Assembly (NCBI GenBank): GCA_037176705.1
Contig: JBAWUJ010000089.1
Span: 243,525 to 307,524 of the forward strand
Origin: Molossus alvarezi
Lineage: Eukaryota; Chordata; Mammalia; Chiroptera; Molossidae
Direction: 5' to 3'
DNA length: 64,000 bases
Below are positions 55,750 through 64,000 of the stretch, in pieces (positions within the stretch are counted from its first letter, which is position 1; the number at the start of each line of letters is the position of its first letter). The translations under genes and the position numbers were made by a program. The notes below the pieces were generated by a model. That model was given only the letters and a program-made list of their open reading frames with translations. It was not told the DNA's origin and made no database searches.

Positions 55750-56400
55750 ATGATACTCAGGAGTCACTGTGGAGTTGAAGAGTGCGGATCCTGAGGTACC
55801 AGAGAAAAAAGTGTGCAGTGGGATCCCTGGAGAGTCACAGCGGGTATTGAAAGTGGGAGCCATGGAGGAGAGAGAGTGCAGTGAGTTTCATGAGATCTGA
55901 GTAGTATGAACTAGCAATATCGACATGGGAAACTCGAGAGATCATAGAGTTTTGTGTGCAATGAAATCTCTGGGGTTTCAAGGTTAATTGTGTTGGGAGC
56001 CATCGGTTATCAAAGTGGATTTTTGCCATTGGATATGCTAATATGTGACAGTGTAAGGTGGGCAGGAATGTGGATTTTGGACACTGAGCCATTGTATGTC
56101 ACAGTAGATTGGGGTCAGGAGAAAGCTCATGGTGATACGTTTCACTGTGGACGGCGGGAGCCCAGAGATTCATTGGGGACAGTGTGCAGTAAAATTGCTA
56201 TGTTGTCAAAGTGGAAGGTGGGCTGTGGAACCTTGGGGTGCCATGCTGAAAAGGAGAGAGTGAAAGCCATGTGGTGTCACAGTGGAATATGGGCAGTGGA
56301 GCCAGAGTGTGTCACAGGGGAAGCAGGTAATGTGAGCCATGGGTTCTCGGTAAAGCGTGGGCCCTGGAGATCCTGGGGCATCAAAAGATTGTATCTACTT
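55750..56400 (+). repeat. Minisatellite of the TSPY 3' flank (copy 2)
   Basis: Colinear with 2,940-3,535. Units such as 'gtgtcacagtggaatatgggcagtggagcc' and 'gtgtcacagtagattggggtcagg' are visible. Confidence 0.6.
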
Positions 56401-56789
56401 TTGCTACATAACAGACGCAGCTATCAGAGGGACTGGTTATTGCCAGGCAGGTAATTGAAAAGCATACAAGGAATCTCCCCAAAGCCATGCACATGCCACA
56501 CGCAGGCACACACAATGATGCTTTTGATTTATGTTTCCACATTATGCCAGCTGTCTATGTGTTTGTGTCTGAATGTCTTGCCATGAGGACTCTTTTCAAT
56601 TGTTTTCTGGCAGGAAAACAAGGTTGGTTGAAAACACATTTTTCCTTCAAAATTCTTATGTGCTCTAATAACATTTGAAACAAACTGGATGATACTGCAT
56701 ATCCATCTCAAATATGGGATGTCCCCTGAACACAACACTCAGAACAACCTCTACTCTGAGCACACAAAAAAAGTATTTAATAATTCAAG

Positions 56790-57010
56790 CCCTAGCCAAT
56801 TAGCTGTGAGGTTAGAGTGTGCACCTCAAATCAAAGAGTCATGAGTTTGAATCCAGTGTATGGTAGGTAACTCAGTAGAGATTCTGGGAAGTCCTGTGGG
56901 AGGCAATCAATTTATGTGACCCACACACATTGATTTCTCTCTCTGTCTCTCTCTATATGTCTTCCACTTTGTCTGAAGATAAATAAAAAATATCCTTTGT
57001 GAGGATTTAA
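56790..57010 (+). mobile_element. Old SINE shared by both duplicated blocks (copy 2)
   Basis: Partner of 3,930-4,140, with 'gccctagccaattagctgtgaggttaga' head, CT-rich core and 'atcctttgtgaggatt' tail. Confidence 0.78.
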
Positions 57011-57018
57011 GAATAATA

Positions 57019-57048
57019 ATCATCATCATCATCATCATCGTCATCGTC
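57019..57048. repeat. (ATC)n microsatellite
   Basis: A run of ATC/ATCGTC units directly follows the SINE tail; copy 1 has a shorter run at 4,149-4,164. Confidence 0.9.
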
Positions 57049-57626
57049 ATGATTTTGGTGCCATAAAGGAAAAGGGTGTCAAAACTGCAAATGGGCTCTC
57101 TGAAATTTCCTGAGTCTTATTTTTAACATGTTCCATTATAACCACATTATAATAGACAGTGTTTTCAGTGGGCCCTACAGCAATGAAAAACTGAAAAAAA
57201 ATGAAAACACCTGTCATGATTAGGAGAAGTAACTGGGTCAGAGCAGAGTACAGATTTCTATAAATAGACACCAGGTATTAGTAGAAGGGTGGTAAAAACA
57301 GCATGAGGCAAGAGTCTACTTCTGGAGGGTAACGTGGCCTGGGGGACAAGGGTTTTGTGGCCTGGAATGAGAGTCTGAGTAGCAAGATAATGACTGAGCT
57401 GTTATTTTGAGAGATATCTAACATGCCCAAACCCTCATCTTTCTAATGCTTCCACAAAAGTATCTGAATGTCAATGCAGTTCTGCAGACTTCCTGTATCA
57501 TGGTGATACCCTGATGACCTGAGGGCATAAGCTCTATTTCAACCAGCCTAAATGTGTCCCTGTGGGAAAGAAATATCCCACATACTGGGCATGGCAATGT
57601 TGAGAGACCAGTTGGGATCTCCTCAC

Positions 57627-59802
57627 CTGTCCTGCTCCTTCTCCCCTTTCTTGGTGCCCTCGTCCTAACATAGTACTTCAGGGGATTGCTCCACCGGTCC
57701 TTTAGAATGATCTGGTAGAAAGAACACAGCTGGTCAGAATAAGGCTGGACTTTGAATGTGACTCAAGCAGCTAAAGAACACAGAAGTTCTACTGTGGTAC
57801 TGCGGGTGAGGCCCCACCTCCGCAATCCTATTGGATCCTGACACATTGTGGTTGAAGAACCAGTTGAAGAAGTTCAGGCTGCTGTTTTGGTGCCAGTAGC
57901 TGTAGACCTCTCTTTCATAATGTTGAGAACCCTGAATGGGAGTGCAGTGGGACACCCTGTATCCTGCAGAATGACATGTATGTGTAAAGAGATGCACAAA
58001 CTTTCAACCCAACTCCTGCTGCCTTCCAAGCAGGCACCCTCTGCTTACCTTGGAGGGTAATGAGATACTCCTTCACAATCACATTATTGAAGAAATAAGG
58101 GTTCTTATGAAAGAATAGCAATATCTTACAGCAATCACTGGTGTGCGGGACTTCCTTCACCTGTAGGTAAAATTGTATCAGTAGGGTAAAATTTGTCTTG
58201 GGGACACATGGCTTCTCTATTTGGCAAGGATAGGGTCAATTTTCCACTCTGTCTCCCCTCCCCTGTTTCTGTCACCCCAGGCTGACCTTCAAATTGATTA
58301 TATGGCTGAGCATCTTTTCATCTTGCTCACAGATCATGGCTGACAGTTCCTGGTGGGTGACAAACTGCTTTGGGTCAAGGAGCTACATACTGCATTCTGC
58401 ATGTGAAATAGCTAGAACTTGGGTCAGAACTAGGGAATGGCCTTGCTTTCCCAAAATTCTCTATGCCTCAGACTCCTTCTTCCACACAAGGCCAAAAGGA
58501 AAACATTGAATTTTGATGCCTGCAAAGATTGACTCCAACGTAGGCCAAATGTCTTGCGTAAAACACCGGATCTCCACCTGATCCTGTGTGCTGCTGGCTG
58601 GACAGAATACAGTACATGTCCTGCTGCCCACCCCGCTTTCCTGACTCTGACTCAGGAGTTGTACATTCACATTTTTCCACTACAGCAGTACTTTTAGTAG
58701 GAACTGGGCAACATATAGATATATATGTTGTTTTCATGAGTTTGATCTGGAACCAAGATTTTACACTATGTTTCTGGGGGCCAAAGTAAATGAGGGACAT
58801 CTCCAAGGTTTGCACCAAACTGTAGTCACTAAACCATGTCTTTCTGCAATGTGTCTCGTTTGCTTCTGAACTCTCCTCGCTGATCCCCTTATCCTGCAAT
58901 CACAAAGCCGCATTGTGGACACCCCATTACAGCCTAAAGGATACAGGTTTGGCCCCAAATCCAGGGATTTGCTCAATATGGGTGCTTCTCAGTTCTAAGT
59001 ATGTCCTGTGCCTCTGCCATATCTTCCACTTGAGCCCACAAAAGGCCTTGCTGGTTTGCTCATTCACAGGCTCCATCTCTGACTAAAGGGCCTGGAGCCC
59101 CTCCAGCCTGGACCAGGTGCACTGCCCACCCTGCCCAGACTCGGCCTATGCCCACTCCTCAGACTTCTCTTCTTGTTGTTTTGCTTCATTTTCTGGTTCT
59201 GGTTGCCTCTCATCCCACATCTCCACAACCTTCCAGATGTCCTCTCCATCCATGACAATCTGCTTCCCAGCAATTAATTCCCCCTGACAGGCTTCCTCCT
59301 CCTTCTCCTCCCCCTGCTCCTCACTTTCTGGACACAGCATGACTTCATCCTCCTTCTCCAGTTGCAACAGCTGTATAGGCACCGCATCCTCCTGCCTCCC
59401 CAGGTCCAGATCTAGAAAAACCTCCTCCCCTTCCCTCAGCATGCTCCAGCCTGAAGCCCTGCTGCTCCTGGAGAAAGTGATGCCCGGACAACAACCCCTC
59501 CTCCTCTTGCCAGGGCTCCTCACACTCAGGTCCCTGCTGATCCTCATCACCCTTCTGCACAAAACCCTCCTCAGACAACACCTCCTCCTGCCTCTCCAGC
59601 TCCAGGTCAGGACAAACCTCCTCGCTGGTTGCCAATGCTGCTTTCCTGTCACCAGCTCCCCCTCCTGCATGTTGTCCTCCAGCTGAAGCCCGCAATGTCC
59701 CCTCAGTACTGCCTCCACCCTCAGCTCCTGGACCTCACCGCCTTCTTGCACAAACATGGATATGAAAGGACCCTGGTCTGTCCCACTTGGACCCTCCTCC
59801 AT
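57627..59802 (-). pseudogene. TSPY: TSPY pseudogene with exons 1-5 (copy C), most complete minus copy
   Basis: Exon 1 runs from ATG 59,802 to 58,945 (858 bp), exon 2 58,396 to about 58,286, exon 3 58,160-58,049 (DCCKILLFFHKNPYFFNNVI), exon 4 57,963-57,818 ([20 protein letters not shown]) and exon 5 57,711-57,627 (WSNPLKYYVRTRAP). Exons 3-5 are open with good AG/GT edges (GTAAGC after exon 3) and consistent phases. Exon 1 is open for 218 codons from the ATG, but its middle third is read in a wrong frame (Arg/Cys-rich), because one base is missing near 59,637 relative to copy D, and the frame returns near 59,440. In-frame TAG codons follow at 59,148 and about 59,071, although the family motif EMEPVNEQ and IPGF continue after them. 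Exon 2 has a 1-base loss relative to B near 58,383 and an in-frame stop. I therefore call it a pseudogene. The functional copy would encode a nuclear/cytoplasmic germ-cell NAP-fold protein. Confidence 0.87.
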
Positions 59803-60719
59803 GGTGCTAATGCTCCCTAGTGTCTTCGCTGTTCAGGAGGGTCTCAGTCACCTCAGGGCCTCCTACAGGGACTAAAAGACCTAGGGGCCTGAGGGGCCCA
59901 CTGACCCCAAACACAGCCTGACTGGCGATAGGTCCTGTCAGAAGCCTGGTGGTGCCCGAAAGTAGGTGCTTCGAGCAGGGCGACTGCACAGCCCACGAAG
60001 TCCACTGCCTAAGCTGAAGCCTGTTTGGATACGGAACTTCCTGTATGGGCCACTACCTATGGTGTATGCAAATGACATTGTGTCTAAGTCACATGAATTG
60101 GCTGTCCTGCTGGCCATGCCCCGAGGCCTGTCCCACCCAACAGGCTCTGCAAGTCTCTTCTAATTAGAGCTCCCCAGTGGGCATCACCCCACACAGCCCC
60201 ACCCTGAGGGGAGGCTGCCTCCTTCTCACCAGGAGCCCAGATTCACTGGGGAAGGCTGTCCTCCCTCCACACAGTTGGCCTTCCTGTGAAGCCTGCTGTT
60301 CACGCTGCATCTAACTGACGTTTCCCAGTCCAGTAGTTTCCCACCTCACTCTGTCCCTGGTCCTCAGTGACCCCTGGGAAACAGACAGGGCGATTGTCCT
60401 GGACAGTATAGCCTCTCCTGGCACATCGGGTAGCTGAGGTCCAAGGTACAGGCAGGGGAAGGCTGTGTTGGGATGGCCCTGATCCTCCATCCTAGGAGAG
60501 TGCAAAGCTCAGGGAACCCAGACAAGGAAAAGACTCCTGCTTCCTCTTTAGATTCCCTTGTTTGCTCTGCCCTTGTTTCTGTGCTCTTTGCGGTGTGTCC
60601 TTGCGCCCAGCGTCTCTCACCTACCCCCCTGCACTGGGGTCAGTCATAGCCAGAAAGTGTCTCCAGTGCAGAAAAGAGTTGACCTGTATGCTAATGCGCC
60701 CCAGTTCTTTTACTATGTC

Positions 60720-61600
60720 ACTGATATTTCCCAGGAGAAGGGTTGAGAGAGATTCACCCTAGGAAGCAATAGAAATCTGATGCGAGAGTGAAACCTCTGT
60801 GCTCCAACTAGCTGAACCACAAGACCAGGGACAGGACAGCTCCATTACAAAGACTTGCTCAGGAATGGAAACAGCTCTCCCTTCAGCCATGGACATCCAT
60901 TCTGGTGATCAATAGAATTCAAACGCTATGATCCCATCTATTGTTCGATCCTTTCTAAGGCATTTGAAGACAACCATGTCTCCTCCAAAGCTCAACTCTG
61001 CAAAATGCCGGGTTCCATGACCCCTTTGAGAGCAGCACTGACAGAGCTTTCTCTGGCTTGCTACCATGGCAGCACCAGCCCAGGGTACTCTGCAGTGTTT
61101 GAATTCAAACAGGTACTTTCCAGCCACTGATACATCTGCAGGAATTTGGGGCTGTTCACACAGGAAATGGGACTGTGCCCTGAAACGTACTATTGAAACT
61201 ATTAGGCTTTTTTGTCCCTGCTCTGGGTGCTAATGTTGGGGGCCCCCGCACTATTATCATCCCAGCTGACCATAAGCAAAAATACAGCTAAGGTTTATTT
61301 TTGCTCTGAATCCTGACAATTCTGGATTCTTTCTAAGGGCTATGCTTGTTTCAACAGCAGCAATGTAAGAGTGTGTAAACTTGTATGAAGAAAGTCATGG
61401 CAGGCTCCCAAGGTGAAATGCGATGAGTTCTGTTCCAGTTCAGGTGTCCTGTGCTACTCTTTCAACACTGCTTGAAAAAAATATATATATTTTTCTGTTT
61501 TTGCCTTCCCTCTAGGTGATTGGTTTCCTTTGGCTCACAGTGGATGAGGCTATGACAAATTGTCCCATTTGTATGACTGACTGATGCAGGTGTTGTAGAG
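60720..61600 (-). other. Y-type paralogous segment, inverted
   Basis: Inverted partner of 36,740-37,690. The minus frame 61,127-60,909 reads CQCCSQ and FGGDMVVFKCLRKDRT, parallel to the plus frame at 37,284, but ends early. No protein family recognised. Confidence 0.4.
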
Positions 61601-63004
61601 TGGCCCTGGCACATACACCCAGGGCTTATGACATTCCTGGTGTGGGGAAAAACACCTGTAACCACCTCAGGTACTACAGTCAGGGTCTCCTATCCATCAC
61701 TGTACACAGTGACAGTTTTGTGACCATTGTACAAGATCTATCACCAGAAGTCACTCAGTACATTTCTCCAACTCACAGGCATTACCCTAAAGGACTGAAT
61801 AAAATTTAAGGCATTTGGACCCTTGTCTCCAATTGCATAGCCTTGCTTCTCTGCCCCAATGTGGAAATTCCAGAAGGTGATCCTTCATCGGCCTATTGTG
61901 AGGTCATCTACTACACACTACTGCATTTCCCTTGATAGAAACAATACAAAGAAGAAAACAGGTTTCATGTGTTTTATTATTTTTTTTAGGTCAATCTCAA
62001 GGTGGATGGCATTTGCACTCTAAAACTTCCACAGCCTATCCCCTCCGCTTCCTTTCAACCTGAGTGGGAGGCCTTCCAGAATCCCTCAGCATGGCTGGCA
62101 CAGGGGCGCAGTTTACGCATGGCCTGTCCTAGCTAGCCATATTGCAAGTTCTCTCCTGTGCTCTTCCGAATTTGGAGTGTTCCTTGGTACGCACACACAC
62201 ATGCACATAAATGACCACTGACTCACGGTGTCCTGAGGAAGGAAGTGCCCCTTCCGAGTCACATTTCCCTTTCCTTCCCCAGTAACTCTTATTGGCCTCC
62301 ACAACCCAGTCACACTATCACCATTGTGGGCTTGGCAGAAGAGGCACACTAATGGGGGATATAAAATCAGGAAGGAGCCTGAATTGGAAGTCCGGACAAT
62401 GGATAGGGCACCGGAAAGTAGGACCTTGTTCAGATTTGTGGGTAGACCAAGGAAGTGCCAAAAGGACAAGAAATACTAATGCAGAAATTTGGTGAATCAA
62501 CCGGTTCCTTCCCTAGGGGCCCATAAAAGTTTAGGTGCTCAGAGCACCTGAACCTTCTTGTACTCTGTGGGCACTAAGGTCTCCCAGTTGCCTTTATTCA
62601 CTGACCTTCCCTCTTGCTATTACCCTGGGTACCTTCATTTGACTTGAGACTTTTTTTCTACAATTATTTTTGATAGGACATTCACAGGTAAAATAACTCA
62701 CCACAAACTAAGCAGTGGGGCGGTCTCATATATAAGGTATTGAAGATCAAGCGGACGCAATGGAAAGTCCTATGGCTGGGGCACTGTAGCCTGTGATCTG
62801 GCTGACCTGAATGCCCCCAGAAAGGCTCACTCCGTGTGTTCCAAGTTAGCTCGCCTTCTGTCTTTCTCCCCTTTCTCTCCTAGCTGTCCTTCCTTCTCTC
62901 TGTGTCTCCCTCCTCTCCCTGCCTGGATTTCACATTGACCACTGTAGCTATGTGCAGTTTAAACAAAATAAGTATTAATTTATATTTCATAAAGATTTGC
63001 ATGA

Positions 63005-63165
63005 ATTTTTTAGAGAGACAGGAAGAGAAGGAGAGACAGAAACATGGATGTGAGAAACATTCATCATCTACCTCTGGCATAGCCCCTAGTGGGGACCGAG
63101 CCAGCAACCCAGGCATGTGACCAGGAACCATGTTCCATCCTCTCATCCACACTGGCCAGACAGAG
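63005..63165 (-). mobile_element. SINE shared by both arms (arm 2 copy)
   Basis: 'ttttttagagagacaggaagagaagg', 'aaacatggatgtgagaaacattcatcatctacc', 'gcatagcccctagtggggaccgagcc', ending 'ccacactggccagacag'. Partner of 31,468-31,660. Confidence 0.85.
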
Positions 63166-64000
63166 ATATACACTTTCCAAAGGAGATCCAAAGTATATTA
63201 CAGATTTTTTCCTTCAGCATCCAACACCACATCGATGACCAACAGAATCTGGATCTTTGTGGTGCTTTCCTGGTGGGTCACTGAGAAACCTATATCTCCT
63301 CTAAAGCTGTGACAATGCACAAGACTAAATATAGATGGCTCTATTGAGAGGGGCAGTGAGAGACACCCTCTCTGCCTTGGGGGACACAATAAAGCCCCAT
63401 GGTGTGGTCAGCCAGGCAGAATATGTTTCAATATGTCCCAGTTGGCAGCTGATACTTTTGCAGGCATTCGCTGAAGCCAATAAAGAGAGTGACATTGTGC
63501 CCAAAACATGAGATTGGCTAAAGTTGGAACAAAATCCTATCCAAATTGCAAATGCAATGCTTGCCCACCCGCCCCTCACATGCTGCCCAGCTGACCCCAG
63601 GCAGAAGACAAGCTATGTCTTCCTTTGCATGATACATTCCTAACTTCTTCCCAAAGAGCTGTGCTTACTTTCAGCAGGAAAATGGGTGTAGGCAAACTGG
63701 CACAAAGAAAGGCATGGCAGACTCCTGATCTTGAGCAAAAAGTAAGAATTGCTTCTGTGCAGTCTCCTCTGGGGAAGACTTTTCACCATTGCTTAACAGG
63801 CAAATAAACTATGTTCTTTAGGGGTTTCCTCTACCCTTGAACCTCTCATGGGTGTTATGCAACTCACTGTGTCCAAGGCTTCATTGCTTTGACACAGTTT
63901 AGCTTTTGTCCCTTTTGCATGACTTATGGATGCAGGCTGCTGCACTGCATGCCTGCCGACATTCACTCAGGACTGCACACCCTACTTTTTGTGTAAGAAC

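Larger units (their letters stand above)
53600..58520. repeat. Direct segmental duplication, copy 2
   Basis: Partner of 1-5,666 in the same orientation. It lacks the 1.15 kb that lies at 1,310-2,465 in copy 1 and gains a SINE at 54,684-54,993. Unlike copy 1 it continues past intron 1 into TSPY exon 1 and the 5' flank. Confidence 0.8.
59340..64000. repeat. Inverted repeat, arm 2 (continues beyond the window)
   Basis: Reverse partner of 30,600-39,005. It contains TSPY copy C exon 1, its GC-rich 5' flank (59,803-60,600), the Y-type segment (about 60,720-61,600), 61,850-62,660 and the X-type segment (about 63,170-64,000). It lacks the 3-kb piece with copy E and the two arm-1 SINEs. The last bases still match arm 1 near 30,625, so the repeat continues outside. 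Confidence 0.8.

Noticed and set aside
57734..57997. 87-codon minus ORF with [10 protein letters not shown] as a stand-alone protein
   Set aside because: It is TSPY exon 4 read with flanking intron sequence on both sides; the splice edges at 57,963 and 57,818 explain it.
59146..59802. 218-codon ORF as an intact TSPY coding exon
   Set aside because: Its middle part is out of the family frame, two in-frame TAG codons precede the exon end at 58,945, and exon 2 has a frameshift.
1..64000. Endogenous retrovirus, CRISPR array, rRNA
   Set aside because: I saw no gag/pol/env-like frames with LTR pairs, no CRISPR-type regular spacers and no rRNA sequence.

Overview
The window reads as a male-specific, ampliconic stretch of a bat genome, most likely Y-chromosomal. 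Two signals carry this. (1) A young tRNA-derived SINE with A-box and B-box head, internal CT/GA stretch and the tail block 'tatcctcacc(c/t)gaggacattttt' (minus reading) occurs many times and resembles the Ves-type SINEs of yangochiropteran bats; the bat family cannot be fixed from here. (2) At least seven intron-containing pieces of TSPY (testis-specific protein Y-encoded, NAP/SET fold) lie in both orientations. Intron-containing, multicopy TSPY is Y-linked in most placental mammals. No copy in this window is intact, so I see no gene that is clearly functional.

Layout. 1-5.67 kb and 53.6-58.5 kb are a direct segmental duplication of the 3' half of a minus-strand TSPY locus (exons 2-5 plus a 3' flank carrying a minisatellite, a SINE and an extra, isolated exon 5). 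5.67-9.7 kb is single-copy-looking sequence with a GC-rich island, a very young SINE and a degenerate minisatellite. 9.7-24.4 kb is mostly LINE-1 in both orientations, one of them nearly full length. 24.4-29.65 kb is a tandem array of roughly 0.3-1.2 kb steps whose units each carry a CTCF-like motif, an embedded SINE and, in four cases, a 38-40 bp exon-like module. 29.65-30.5 kb is L1 tails. 30.5-39.0 kb is the plus-oriented arm of an old inverted repeat whose other arm is about 59.3 kb to beyond the window end; it holds a paralogous segment seen four times in the window, a five-exon TSPY pseudogene and a truncated TSPY exon 1. 39.1-52 kb is L1 again, including a head-to-head pair. 52-53.6 kb holds an inverted copy of the TSPY 3'-flank minisatellite and a decayed exon 5. 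57.6-59.8 kb is the most complete minus-strand TSPY copy, followed by its 5' flank to the end.

TSPY loci (labels used below): A exon 5 only (0.51-0.59, minus); B exons 2-5 (4.75-5.53, minus); E exons 1-5 (33.29-35.46, plus); D exon 1 only (38.52-39.0, plus); F decayed exon 5 (53.4-53.5, minus); A' exon 5 (54.13-54.21, minus); C exons 1-5 (57.63-59.80, minus). Exon lengths (exon 3 about 112, exon 4 146, exon 5 85 bp) and intron phases agree between copies, which is why I trust the exon calls even though frames are broken. All identities were judged by eye; no alignment was computed.
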